NCBI RefSeq assembly: GCF_000003605.2
Contig: NW_003146267.1
Coordinates: forward strand, 16,860-80,859
Source of the DNA: Saccoglossus kowalevskii
Lineage: Eukaryota; Hemichordata; Enteropneusta; Harrimaniidae
Direction of reading: 5' to 3'
Length of the DNA: 64,000 nt
The number at the start of each line of letters is the position of its first letter. Position 1 is the stretch's first letter. Positions 1-9,794 of this stretch are shown piece after piece. The notes below the pieces were generated by a model. It was given only the letters and a program-made list of their open reading frames with translations. It was not told the origin of the DNA and searched no databases. The translations under genes and the position numbers were made by a program.

Positions 1-172
1 TAGTTTGTGCTCGATATGACATTTAATTTTCTTCGTGTTTAGTCGTGGTTTCAACATTGACAGTAGTTTCGTTTAGTTTCCTTTACAAATACTGAACCGG
101 GATTACTCATTGTATTTCATGACATTTACGATAAACTGGACTATTCATACAAGTTGCGGATTGCAGAATGTC

Positions 173-244
173 AGCAGCGTTGCGCAGCGGAAGCGTGCTG
201 GGCCCATAACCCAGAGGTCCCTGGATCGAAACCAGCCGCTGCTA
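173..244 (+). tRNA. tRNA-iMet (CAT), unit 1
   Basis: Full length with two changes: G9T, and G65C, which leaves a C49/C65 mismatch at the foot of the T-stem. Probably weaker than the consensus gene. T5 terminator at 256-260. Confidence 0.8.
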
Positions 245-438
245 TGAAATTGAAGTTTTTAACCGTTAATTCTCAAACAACCTGTTGCTGCGAGTTATGT
301 GCCTTAAAAGTTTGCTTTATTCATCCGGAACATTAGTGATTCGCAATCTGCCAAGCGTAACAAATTATGAATGACGAGTAAGTAGGTTGGCAATAACAAT
401 AATTATTAACTGGCGCAAAATTTGAGTTGCAAGTAACT

Positions 439-565
439 GTCAGGATGGCCGAGCGGTCTAAGGCGCCAGACTCAAGGATTTGACACCTTTCCCTTATTTC
501 AGGGTTATTTATGGGAGATTTCTGGTCCACGAATGTGGGCGTGGGTTCGAATCCCACTTCTGACA
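439..565 (+). tRNA. tRNA-Leu (CAA), unit 1, intron 477-519
   Basis: Exons match consensus. In the intron CCTTG reads CCTTT, which removes one pair from the anticodon-intron helix; unit 11 shares this. T4 terminator at 572-575. Confidence 0.9.
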
Positions 566-775
566 ATATTATTTTACCTTTAGTAACTTAGCAAATTCTC
601 GCCTAGTTTGTGCTCGATATGACATTTAATTATCTTCGTGTTCAGTCGAGATTCAACATTGACAGTAGTTTCGTTTAGTTTCAATTTACAAATACTGAAC
701 CGAGATTACGCATTATATTTCATGACATTTACGATAAACTGGACTATTCATACAAGTTGCGTATTGCAGAATGTC

Positions 776-847
776 AGCAGCGTGGCGCAGCGGAAGCGTG
801 CTGGGCCCATAACCCAGAGGTCCCTGTATCGAAACCAGGCGCTGCTA
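776..847 (+). tRNA. tRNA-iMet (CAT), unit 2, G53T
   Basis: G53T breaks the G53-C61 pair and the B box. The downstream terminator reads TTCTT, so no T4 is present before the end of the next Leu gene. Confidence 0.75.
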
Positions 848-1041
848 TGAAATTGAAGTTCTTAACCGTTAATTCTCAAACAACCTGTTGCTGCGAGTTA
901 TGTGCCTTAAAAGTTTGCTTTATTCATTCGGAACATTCGTGATTCGCAATCTGCCAAGCGTAACAAATTATGAATGACGAGTAAGTAGGTTGGCAATAAC
1001 AATAATTATTAACTGGCGCAAAATTTGAGTTGCAAATAACT

Positions 1042-1168
1042 GTCAGGATGGCCGAGCGGTCTAAGGCGCCAGACTCAAGGATTTGACACCTTGCCCTTAT
1101 TTCAGGGTTATTTATGGGAGATTTCTGGTCCACGAATGTGGGCGTGGGTTCGAATCCCACTTCTGACA
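1042..1168 (+). tRNA. tRNA-Leu (CAA), unit 2, intron 1080-1122
   Basis: This gene decodes UUG. The acceptor stem GTCAGGA/TTCTGAC pairs fully with one G:T, discriminator base A73, anticodon CAA at 1076-1078, a class II variable arm with CCAC/GTGG stem and GAAT loop, T-stem GTGGG/CCCAC and T-loop TTCGAAT. The mature form is 84 nt, normal for eukaryotic tRNA-Leu, and no CCA is encoded. Exons and intron are consensus. If the iMet terminator of this unit fails, this gene would form the 3' half of a two-tRNA transcript. Confidence 0.95.
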
Positions 1169-1379
1169 ATGTTATTTTACCTTTAGTAACTTAGCAAATT
1201 CTCGCCTAGTTTGTGCTCGGATATGACATTTAATTATCTTAGTGTTTCGTCGTGATTCAACATTGACAGTAGTTTCGATTAGTTTCAATTTACAAATACT
1301 GAACCGAGATTACGCATTATATTTCATGACATTTATGATAAACTGGACTATTCATACAAGTTGCATACTGCAGAATGTC

Positions 1380-1451
1380 AGCAGCGTGGCTCAGCGGAAT
1401 CGTGCTGGGCCCATAACCCAGAGGTCCCTGAATCGAAACCAGGCGCTGCTA
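1380..1451 (+). tRNA. tRNA-iMet (CAT), unit 3, degenerate
   Basis: G12T and G22T both weaken the D-stem and G53A breaks the T-stem and B box. Likely inactive or poorly active. Confidence 0.6.
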
Positions 1452-1645
1452 TGAAATTCAAGTTTTTAACCGTTAATTCTCAAACAACCTGTTGCTGCGA
1501 GTTATGTGCTTTAACAGTTTGCTTTATTCATCTGAAACATTCGTGATTCGCAATCTGCCAAGCGTAACAAATTAAGAATGACGAGTAAGTAGGTTGGCAA
1601 TAACAATAATTATTAACTGGCGCAAAATTTGAGTTGTAAGTAACT

Positions 1646-1772
1646 GTCTGGATGGCCGAGCGGTATAAGGCGCCAGACTCAAGGACTTTTGACACCTTGC
1701 CTTATTTCAGGGTTATTTATGGGAGATTTCTGGTCCACGAATCTTGGCGTGGGTTCGAATCCCCTTATGACA
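1646..1772 (+). pseudogene. tRNA-Leu (CAA) pseudogene, unit 3
   Basis: The acceptor stem has A4T and a damaged 3' strand (CCCCTTATGACA for CCCACTTCTGACA, one base short), the variable arm is altered (CTTG for GTGG), and the 44-nt intron holds a T4 run at 1687-1690 that should stop pol III. Confidence 0.8.
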
Positions 1773-1982
1773 ATGTTATTTTACCTTTAGTAACTTAGTA
1801 AATTCTCGCCAAGTTTGTGCTCGATATGACATTTAATTTTCGTCGTGTTTAGTCGTGATTCAACATTGACAGTAGTTTCGTTTAGTTTCAATTTACAAAT
1901 ACTGAACCGAGATTACGCATTATATTTCATGACATTTACGATAAACTGGACTATTCATACAAGTTGCATATTGCAGAATGTC

Positions 1983-2054
1983 AGCAGCGTGGCGCAGCGG
2001 AATCGTGCTGGGCCCATAACCCAGAGGTCCCTGAATCGAAACCAGACCCTGCTA
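1983..2054 (+). pseudogene. tRNA-iMet (CAT), unit 4, degenerate
   Basis: Carries G22T, G53A, G65A and G67C, so the D-stem, T-stem (two pairs) and acceptor stem (C6/C67) are all hit. Units 5, 77 and 103 share this haplotype. Confidence 0.7.
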
Positions 2055-2248
2055 TGAAATTCAAGTTTTTAACCGTTAATTCTCAAACAACCTGTTGCTG
2101 CGAGTTATGTGCCTTAAAAGTTTGCTTTATTCATCCGAAACATTCGTGATTCGCAATCTGCCAAGCGCAACAAATTAAGAATGACGAGTAAGTAGGTTGG
2201 CAATAACAATAATTATTAACTGGCGCAAAATTTGAGTTGTAAGTCGCT

Positions 2249-2375
2249 GTCAGGATGGCCGAGCGGTCTAAGGCGCCAGATTCAAGGATTTGACACCTTG
2301 CCCTTATTTCAGGGTTATTTATGGGAGATTTCTGGTCCACGAATGTGGGCGTGGGTTCGAATCCCACTTCTGATA
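2249..2375 (+). tRNA. tRNA-Leu (CAA), unit 4
   Basis: C32T in the anticodon loop and C72T, which leaves a G1:T72 wobble at the end of the acceptor stem. Confidence 0.82.
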
Positions 2376-2585
2376 ATGTTATTTTACCTTTAGTAACTTA
2401 GCAAATTCTCGCCTAGTTTGTGCTCGATATGACAATTAATTTTCTTCGTGTTTAGTCGTGATTCAACATTGACAGTAGTTTCGGTTAGTTTCAATTTACA
2501 AATACTGAACCGAGATTACGCATTATATTTCATGACATTTACGATAAACTGGACTATTCATACAAGTTGCATATTGTAGAATGTC

Positions 2586-2657
2586 AGCAGCGTGGCGCAG
2601 CGGAATCGTGCTGGGCCCATAACCCAGAAGTCCCTGAATCGAAACCAGACCCTGCTA
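2586..2657 (+). pseudogene. tRNA-iMet (CAT), unit 5, degenerate
   Basis: Has the unit 4 changes plus G45A in the variable loop. Confidence 0.7.
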
Positions 2658-2851
2658 TGAAATTCAAGTTTTTAACCGTTAATTCTCAAACAACCTGTTG
2701 CTGCGAGTTATGTGCCTTAAAAGTTTGCTTTATTCATCCGAAACATTCGTGATTCGCAATCTGCCAAGCGCAACAACTTAAGAATGACGAGTAAGTAGGT
2801 TGGCAATAACAATAATTATTAACTGGCGCAAAATTTGAGTTGTAAGTCGCT

Positions 2852-2978
2852 GTCAGGATGGCTGAGCGGTCTAAGGCAACAGATTCAAGGATTTGACCCC
2901 TTGCCCTTATTTCAGGGTTATTTGTGGGAGATTTCTGGTCCACGAATGTGGGCGTGGGTTCGAATCCTACTTCTGACA
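2852..2978 (+). tRNA. tRNA-Leu (CAA), unit 5, degenerate
   Basis: C12T, GCAACAGA for GCGCCAGA (hits position 26 and breaks pair 27-43), C32T, and C63T. Intron has GACCCC and TTTGTGG. The same gene recurs in unit 95. Confidence 0.6.
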
Positions 2979-3177
2979 ATGTTATTTTACCTTTAGTAAC
3001 TTAGCAAATTCTCGCCTAGTTTGTGCTCGATATGACATTTAATTATCTTCGTGTTTAGTCGTGATTCAACATTGACAGTAGTTTCGTTTAGTTTCAATTT
3101 ACCGAGATTACGCATTATATTTCATGACATTTACGATAAACTGGACTATTCATACAAGTTGCATACAGCAGAATGTC

Positions 3178-3249
3178 AGCAGCGTGGCGCAGCGGAAGCG
3201 TGCTGGGCCCATAACCCAGAGGTCCCTGGATCGAAACCAGGCGCTGCTA
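3178..3249 (+). tRNA. tRNA-iMet (CAT), unit 6
   Basis: Consensus initiator tRNA, which brings the first methionine to the ribosomal P site with eIF2. Stems pair fully: acceptor AGCAGCG/CGCTGCT, D-stem GCGC/GCGT with one G:T, anticodon stem CTGGG/CCCAG with the three G:C pairs typical of initiators, T-stem CCTGG/CCAGG. The loop CCCATAA has C33 and anticodon CAT; the T-loop ATCGAAA has A54 and A60; A1:T72 and A73 complete the initiator hallmarks. Length is the usual 72 nt and no CCA is encoded. Upstream, 11 bp of spacer are missing in this unit (AAATACTGAAC lost after CAATTTAC), as in unit 96. Confidence 0.95.
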
Positions 3250-3443
3250 TGAAATTGAAGTTTTTAACCGTTAATTCTCAAACAACCTGTTGCTGCGAGT
3301 TATGTGCCTTAAAAGTTTGCTTTATTAATCCGGAACATTCGTGATTCGCAATCTGCCAAGCGTAACAAATTATGAATGACGAGTAAGTAGGTTGGCAATA
3401 ACAATAATTATTAACTGGCGCAAAATTTCAGATGCAAGTAACT

Positions 3444-3570
3444 GTCAGGATGGCCGAGCGGTCTAAGGCGCCAGACTTAAGGATTTGACACCTTGCCGTT
3501 ATTTCAGGGTTATTTATGGGAGATTTCTGGTCCACGAATGTGGGCGTGGGTTCGAATCCCACTTCTGACA
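3444..3570 (+). tRNA. tRNA-Leu with TAA anticodon, unit 6
   Basis: C34T turns CAA into TAA, so the product would read UUA and, by wobble, UUG. All stems are consensus. The intron reads CCTTGCCGTT, which keeps CCTTG but breaks the inner CCCT/AGGG hairpin. Units 92, 94 and 96 share it. Confidence 0.88.
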
Positions 3571-3780
3571 ATGTTATTTTACCTTTAGTAACTTAGCAAA
3601 TTCTCGCCTAGTTTGTGCTCGATATGACATTTAATTATCTTCGTGTTTAGTCGTGATTCAACATTGACAGTAGTTTCGTTTAGTTTCAATTTACAAATAC
3701 TGAACCGAGATTACGCATTATATTTCATGACATTTACGATAAACTGGACTATTCATACAAGTTGCATACTGCAGAATGTC

Positions 3781-3852
3781 AGCAGCGTGGCGCATCGGAA
3801 GCGTGCTGGGCCCATAACCCAGAGGTCCCTGGATCGAAACCAGGCGCTGCTA
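3781..3852 (+). tRNA. tRNA-iMet (CAT), unit 7
   Basis: G15T in the D-loop, which alters the A box and the 15-48 tertiary pair. Confidence 0.82.
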
Positions 3853-4046
3853 TGAAATTGAAGTTTTTAACCGTTAATTCTCAAACAACCTGTTGCTGCG
3901 AGTTATGTGCCTTAAAAGTTTGCTTTATTAATCCGGAACATTCGTGATTCGCAATCTGCCAAGCGTAACAAATTATGAATGACGAGTAAGTAGGTTGGCA
4001 ATAACAATAATTATTAACTGGCGCAAAATTTGAGTTGCAAGTAACT

Positions 4047-4173
4047 GTCAGGATGGCCGAGCGGTCTAAGGCGCCAGACTCAAGGATTTGACACCTTGCC
4101 CTTATTTCAGGGTTATTTATGGGAGATTTCTGGTCCACGAATGTGGGCGTGGGTTCGAATTCCACTTCTGACA
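4047..4173 (+). tRNA. tRNA-Leu (CAA), unit 7
   Basis: C61T leaves a G53:T61 wobble and changes the B box end. Confidence 0.82.
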
Positions 4174-4382
4174 ATGTTATTTTACCTTTAGTAACTTAGC
4201 AAATTCTCGCCTAGTTTGTGCTCGATATGACATTTAATTATCTTCGTGTTTAGTCGTGATTCAACATTGACAGTAGTTTCGTTTAGTTTCAATTTACAAA
4301 TACTGAACCGAGATTACGCATTATATTTCATGACATTTACGATAAACTGGACTATCATACAAGTTGCATACTGCAGAATGTC

Positions 4383-4454
4383 AGCAGCGTGGCGCAGCGG
4401 AAGCGTGCTGGGCCCATAACCCAGAGGTCCCTGGATCGAAACCAGGCGCTGCTA
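4383..4454 (+). tRNA. tRNA-iMet (CAT), unit 8
   Basis: Consensus gene; the flank lost one T (CTATCATAC), so the unit step is 602 bp. Confidence 0.94.
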
Positions 4455-4648
4455 TGAAATTGAAGTTTTTAACCGTTAATTTTCAAACAACCTGTTGCTG
4501 CGAGTTATGTGCCTTAAAAGTTTGCTTTATTCATCCGGAACATTCGTGATTCGCAAAATGCCAAGCGTAACAAATTATGAATGACGAGTAAGTAGGTTGG
4601 CAATAACAATAATTATTAACTGGCGCAAAATTTCAGTTGCAAGTAACT

Positions 4649-4775
4649 GTCAGCATGGCCGAGCGGTCTAAGGCGCCAGACTCAAGGATTTGACACCTTG
4701 CCCTTATTTCAGGGTTATTTATGGGAGATTTCTGGTCCACGAATGTGGGCGTGGGTTCGAATCCCACTTCTGACA
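4649..4775 (+). tRNA. tRNA-Leu (CAA), unit 8
   Basis: G6C leaves a C6/T67 mismatch in the acceptor stem. Confidence 0.8.
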
Positions 4776-4985
4776 ATGTTATTTTACCTTTAGTAACTTA
4801 GCAAATTCTCGCCTAGTTTGTGCTCGATATGACATTTAATTATCTTCGTGTTTAGTCGTGATTCAACATTGACAGTAGTTTCGTTTAGTTTCAATTTACA
4901 AACACTGAACCGAGATTACGCATTATATTTCATGACATTTACGATAAACTGGACTATTCATACAAGTTGCATACTGCAGAATGTC

Positions 4986-5057
4986 AGCAGCGTGGCGCAG
5001 CGGAAGCGTGCTGGGCCCATAACCCAGAGGTCCCTGGATCGAAACCAGGCGCTGCTA
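4986..5057 (+). tRNA. tRNA-iMet (CAT), unit 9
   Basis: Consensus. Confidence 0.95.
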
Positions 5058-5251
5058 TGAAATTGAAGTTTTTAACCGTTAATTTTCAAACAACCTGTTG
5101 CTGCGAGTTATGTGCCTTAAAAGTTTGCTTTATTCATCCGGAACATTCGTGATTCGCAATCTGCCAAGCGTAACAAATTATGAATGAAGAGTAAGTAGGT
5201 TGGCAATAACAATAATTATTAACTGGCGCAAAATTTGAGTTGCAAGTAACT

Positions 5252-5378
5252 GTCAGGATGGCCGAGCGGTCTCAGGCGCCAGACTCAAGGATTTGACACG
5301 TTGCCCTTAGTTCAGGGTTATTTTTGGGAGATTTCTGGTCCACGAATGTGGGCGTGGGTTCGAATCCCACTTCTGACA
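5252..5378 (+). tRNA. tRNA-Leu (CAA), unit 9, T5 in intron
   Basis: D-loop reads TCTCAGG. The intron has CGTTG for CCTTG, which damages the anticodon-intron helix, and a T5 run at 5321-5325 expected to stop pol III before exon 2. Unit 35 is the same allele. Confidence 0.65.
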
Positions 5379-5588
5379 ATGTTATTTTACCTTTAGTAAC
5401 TTAGCAAATTCTCGCCTAGTTTGTGCTCGATATGACATTTAATTATCTTCGTGTTTAGTCGTGATTCAACATTGACAGTAGTTTCGTTTAGTTTCAATTT
5501 ACAAATACTGAACCGAGATTACGCATTATATTTCATGACATTTACGATAAACTGGACTATTCATACAAGTTGCATACTGCAGAATGTC

Positions 5589-5660
5589 AGCAGCGTGGCG
5601 CAGCGGAAGCGTGCTGGGCCCATAACCCAGAGGTCCCTGGATCGAAACCAGGCGCTGCTA
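5589..5660 (+). tRNA. tRNA-iMet (CAT), unit 10
   Basis: Consensus. Confidence 0.95.
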
Positions 5661-5854
5661 TGAAATTGAAGTTTTTAACCGTTAATTCTCAAACAATCTG
5701 TTGCTGCGAGTTATGTGCCTTAAAAGTTTGCTTTATTCATCCGGAACATTCGTGATTCGCAATCTACCAAGCGTAACAAATTATGAATGACGAGTAAGTA
5801 GGTTGGCAATAACAATAATTATTAACTGGCGCAAAATTTGAGTTGCAAGTAACT

Positions 5855-5981
5855 GTCAGGATGGCCGAGCGGTCTAAGGCGCCAGACTCAAGGATTTGAC
5901 ACCTTGCTCTTATTTCAGGGTTATTTATGGGAGATTTCTGGTCCACGAATGTGGGCGTGGGTTCGAATCCCACTTCTGACA
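5855..5981 (+). tRNA. tRNA-Leu (CAA), unit 10
   Basis: Exons consensus; intron CCCT reads CTCT, weakening the inner hairpin. Confidence 0.92.
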
Positions 5982-6191
5982 ATGTTATTTTACCTTTAGT
6001 AACTTAGCAAATTCTCGCCTAGTTTGTGCTCGATATGACATTTAATTATCTTAGTGTTTAGTCGTGATTCAACATTGACAGTAGTTTCGTTTAGTTTCAA
6101 TTTACAAATACTGAACCGAGATTACGCATTATATTTCATGACATTTACGATAAACTGGACTATTCATACAAGTTGCATACTGCAGAATGTC

Positions 6192-6263
6192 AGCAGCGTG
6201 GCGCAGCGGAAGCGTGCTGGGCCCATAACCCAGAGGTCCCTGGATTGAAACCAGGCGCTGCTA
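6192..6263 (+). tRNA. tRNA-iMet (CAT), unit 11
   Basis: C56T removes the base that pairs with G19 and hits the B box. Confidence 0.78.
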
Positions 6264-6457
6264 TGAAATTGAAGTTTTTAACCGTTAATTCTCAAACAAC
6301 CTGTTGCTGCGAGTTATGTGCCTTAAAAGTTTGCTTTATTCATCCGGAACATTAGTGATTCGCAATCTGCCAAGCGTAACAAATTATGAATGACGAGTAA
6401 GTAGGTTGGCAATAACAATAATTATTAACTGGCGCAAAATTTGAGTTGCAAGTAACT

Positions 6458-6584
6458 GTCAGGATGGCCGAGCGGTCTAAGGCGCCAGACTCAAGGATTT
6501 GACACCTTTCCCTTATTTCAGGGTTATTTATGGGAGATTTCTGGTCCACGAATGTGGGCGTGGGTTCGAATCCCACTTCTGACA
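6458..6584 (+). tRNA. tRNA-Leu (CAA), unit 11
   Basis: Exons consensus; intron CCTTT as in unit 1. Confidence 0.9.
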
Positions 6585-6794
6585 ATGTTATTTTACCTTT
6601 AGTAACTTAGCAAATTCTCGCCTAGTTTGTGCTCGATATGACATTTAATTATCTTCGTGTTCAGTCGAGATTCAACATTGACAGTTGTTTCGTTTAGTTT
6701 CAATTTACAAATACTGAACCGAGATTACGCATTATATTTCATGACATTTACGATAAACTGGACTATTCATACAAGTTGCATATTGCGGAATGTC

Positions 6795-6866
6795 AGCAGC
6801 GTGGCGCAGCGGAAGCGTGCTGGGCCCATAACCCAGAGGTCCCTGGATCGAAACCAGGCGCTGCTA
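6795..6866 (+). tRNA. tRNA-iMet (CAT), unit 12
   Basis: Consensus. Confidence 0.95.
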
Positions 6867-7060
6867 TGAAATTGAAGTTTTTAACCGTTAATTCTCAAAC
6901 AACCTGTTGCTGCGAGTTATGTGCCTTAAAAGTTTGTTTTATTCATCCGGAACATTCGTGATTCGCAATCTGCCAAGCGTAACAAATTATGAATGACGAG
7001 TAAGTAGGTTGGCAATAACAATAATTATTAACTGGCGCAAAATTTGAGTTGCAAATAACT

Positions 7061-7187
7061 GTCAGGATGGCCGAGCGGTCTAAGGCGCCAGACTCAAGGA
7101 TTTGACACCTTGCCCTTATTTCAGGGTTATTTATGGGAGATTTCTGGTCCACGAATGTGGGCGTGGGTTCGAATCCCACTTCTGACA
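7061..7187 (+). tRNA. tRNA-Leu (CAA), unit 12
   Basis: Consensus exons and intron; 5' flank AAATAACT in place of AAGTAACT. Confidence 0.95.
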
Positions 7188-7398
7188 ATGTTATTTTACC
7201 TTTAGTAACTTAGCAAATTCTCGCCTAGTTTGTGCTCGGATATGACATTTAATTATCTTAGTGTTTAGTCGTGATTCAACATTGACAGTAGTTTCGTTTA
7301 GTTTCAATTTACAAATACTGAACCGAGATTACGCATTATATTTCATGACATTTACGATAAACTGGACTATTCATACAAGTTACATACTGCAGAATGTC

Positions 7399-7470
7399 AG
7401 CAGCGTGGCGCAGCGGAAGCGTGCTGGGCCCATAACCCAGAGGTCCCTGGATCGAAACCAGGCGCTGCTA
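7399..7470 (+). tRNA. tRNA-iMet (CAT), unit 13
   Basis: Consensus; flank has an extra G (GCTCGGATATG) and GTTACAT. Confidence 0.95.
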
Positions 7471-7664
7471 TGAAATTGAAGTTTTTAACCGTTAATTCTC
7501 AAACAACCTGTTGCTGCGAGTTATGTGCCTTAAAAGTTTGCTTTATTCATCCGGAACATCCGTGATTCGCAATCTGCCAAGCGTAACAAATTATGAATGA
7601 CGAGTAAGTAGGTTGGCAATAACAATAATTATTAACTGGCGCAAAATTTGAGTTGCAAGTAACT

Positions 7665-7777
7665 GTCAGGATGGCCGAGCGGTCTAAGGATTTGACACCT
7701 TGCCCTTATTTCAGGGTTATTTATGGGAGATTTCTGGTCCACGAATGTGGGCGTGGGTTCGAATCCCACTTCTGACA
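7665..7777 (+). pseudogene. tRNA-Leu pseudogene lacking anticodon, unit 13
   Basis: A 14-bp deletion joins TCTAAGG to ATTTGAC, removing the 5' anticodon stem, the anticodon and base 37. The ends of the lost piece share AAGG, which points to replication slippage or recombination at that short repeat. Confidence 0.92.
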
Positions 7778-7983
7778 ATGTTATTTTACCTTTAGTAACT
7801 TAGCAAATTCTCGCCTAGTTTGTGCTCGATATGACATTTAATTATCTTCGTGTTTAGTCGTGATCAACATTGACAGTAGTTTCGTTAGTTTCAATTTACA
7901 AATACTGAACCGAGATTACGCATTATATTCATGACATTACGATAAACTGGACTATTCATACAAGTTGCATATTGCAGAATGTC

Positions 7984-8055
7984 AGCAGCGTGGCGCAGCG
8001 GAAGCGTGCTGGGCCCATAACCCAGAGGTCCCTGGATCGAAACCAGGCGCTGCTA
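7984..8055 (+). tRNA. tRNA-iMet (CAT), unit 14
   Basis: Consensus gene with T4 terminator class. Its upstream spacer (7861-7945) has four single-base deletions. Confidence 0.93.
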
Positions 8056-8249
8056 TGAAATTGAAGTTTTAAACCGTTAATTCTCGAACAACCTGTTGCT
8101 CCGAGTTATGTGCCTTAAAAGTTTGCTTTATTAATCCGGAACATTCGTGATTCGCAATCTGCCAAGCGTAACAAATTATGAATGACGAGTAAGTAGGTTG
8201 GCAATAACAATAATTATTAACTGGCGCAAAATTTGAGTTGCAAGTAACT

Positions 8250-8376
8250 GTCAGGATGGCCGAGCGGTCTAAGGCGCCAGACTCAAGGATTTGACACCTT
8301 GCCCTTATTTCAGGGTTATTTATGGGAGATTTCTGGTCCACGAATGTGGGCGTGGGTTCGAATCCCACTTCTGACA
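8250..8376 (+). tRNA. tRNA-Leu (CAA), unit 14
   Basis: Consensus. Confidence 0.95.
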
Positions 8377-8587
8377 ATGTTATTTTACCTTTAGTAACTT
8401 AGCAAATTCTCGCCTAGTTTGTGCTCGGATATGACATTTAATTATCTTAGTGTTTAGTCGTGATTCAACATTGACAGTAGTTTCGTTTAGTTTCAATTTA
8501 CAAATACTGAACCGAGATTACGCATTATATTTCATGACATTTACGATAAACTGGACTATTCATACAAGTTACATACTGCAGAATGTC

Positions 8588-8659
8588 AGCAGCGTGGCGC
8601 AGCGGAAGCGTGCTGGGCCCATAACCCAGAGGTCCCTGGATCGAAACCAGGCGCTGCTA
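8588..8659 (+). tRNA. tRNA-iMet (CAT), unit 15
   Basis: Consensus. Confidence 0.95.
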
Positions 8660-8853
8660 TGAAATTGAAGTTTTTAACCGTTAATTCTCAAACAACCTGT
8701 TGCTGCGAGTTATGTGCCTTAAAAGTTTGTTTTATTCATCCGGAACATTCGTGATTCGCAATCTGCCAAGCGTAACAAATTATGAATGACGAGTAAGTAG
8801 GTTGGCAATAACAATAATTATTAACTGGCGCAAAATTTGAGTTGCAAATAACT

Positions 8854-8980
8854 GTCAGGATGGCCGAGCGGTCTAAGGCGCCAGACTCAAGGATTTGACA
8901 CCTTGCCCTTATTTCAGGGTTATTTATGGGAGATTTCTGGTCCACGAATGTGGGCGTGGGTTCGAATCCCACTTCTGACA
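8854..8980 (+). tRNA. tRNA-Leu (CAA), unit 15
   Basis: Consensus. Confidence 0.95.
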
Positions 8981-9191
8981 ATGTTATTTTACCTTTAGTA
9001 ACTTAGCAAATTCTCGCCTAGTTTGTGCTCGGATATGACATTTAATTATCTTAGTGTTTAGTCGTGATTCAACATTGACAGTAGTTTCGTTTAGTTTCAA
9101 TTTACAAATACTGAACCGAGATTACGCATTATATTTCATGACATTTACGATAAACTGGACTATTCATACAAGTTACATACTGCAGAATGTC

Positions 9192-9263
9192 AGCAGCGTG
9201 GCGCAGCGGAAGCGTGCTGGGCCCATAACCCAGAGGTCCCTGGATCGAAACCAGGCGCTGCTA
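9192..9263 (+). tRNA. tRNA-iMet (CAT), unit 16
   Basis: Consensus. Confidence 0.95.
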
Positions 9264-9457
9264 TGAAATTGAAGTTTTTAACCGTTAATTCTCAAACAAC
9301 CTGTTGCTGCGAGTTATGTGCCTTAAAAGTTTGCTTTATTCATCCGGAACATCCGTGATTCGCAATCTGCCAAGCGTAACAAATTATGAATGACGAGTAA
9401 GTAGGTTGGCAATAACAATAATTATTAACTGGCGCAAAATTTGAGTTGCAAGTAACT

Positions 9458-9584
9458 GTCAGGATGGCCGAGCGGTCTAAGGCGCCAGACTCAAGGATTT
9501 GACACCTTGCCCTTATTTCAGGGTTATTTATGGGAGATTTCTGGTCCACGAATGTGGGCGTGGGTTCGAATCCCACTTCTGACA
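9458..9584 (+). tRNA. tRNA-Leu (CAA), unit 16
   Basis: Consensus. Confidence 0.95.
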
Positions 9585-9794
9585 ATGTTATTTTACCTTT
9601 AGTAACTTAGCAAATTCTCGCCTAGTTTGTGCTCGATATGACATTTAATTATCTTCGTGTTTAGTCGTGATTCAACATTGACAGTAGTTTCGTTTAGTTT
9701 CAATTTACAAATACTGAACCGAGATTACGCATTATATTTCATGACATTTACGATAAACTGGACTATTCATACAAGTTGCATATTGCAGAATGTC

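Noticed and set aside
330-360. B-box-like GATTCGCAATC in the spacer as a third hidden tRNA
   Set aside because: No matching A box, acceptor stem or anticodon arm around it, and no terminator at the right distance.
638-850. Recurrent plus-strand 70-codon frames ending inside iMet
   Set aside because: They start at GTG or similar codons and run into a tRNA gene; similarity between copies only reflects the DNA repeat.
757-942. Recurrent plus-strand 61-codon frames across iMet, cysteine-rich at the end
   Set aside because: They start at TTG and read through the tRNA; frame breaks occur freely in the array, so there is no selection for coding.
1042-1168. tRNA-Ser in place of tRNA-Leu for the class II gene
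   Set aside because: Anticodon CAA, intron placement, CCTTG pairing and the body match tRNA-Leu(CAA).
924-1169. Recurrent minus-strand open frames of 77-102 codons starting at the end of each Leu gene
   Set aside because: They are the reverse complement of tRNA-Leu and its spacer; the GFEPTP-like start is the antisense T-arm, a common source of false proteins. Lengths change with every spacer variant and no initiation context is kept.
3444-3570. TAA Leu reading as a simple sequencing error
   Set aside because: The same change with the same linked intron base recurs in four units, which random error would not give.
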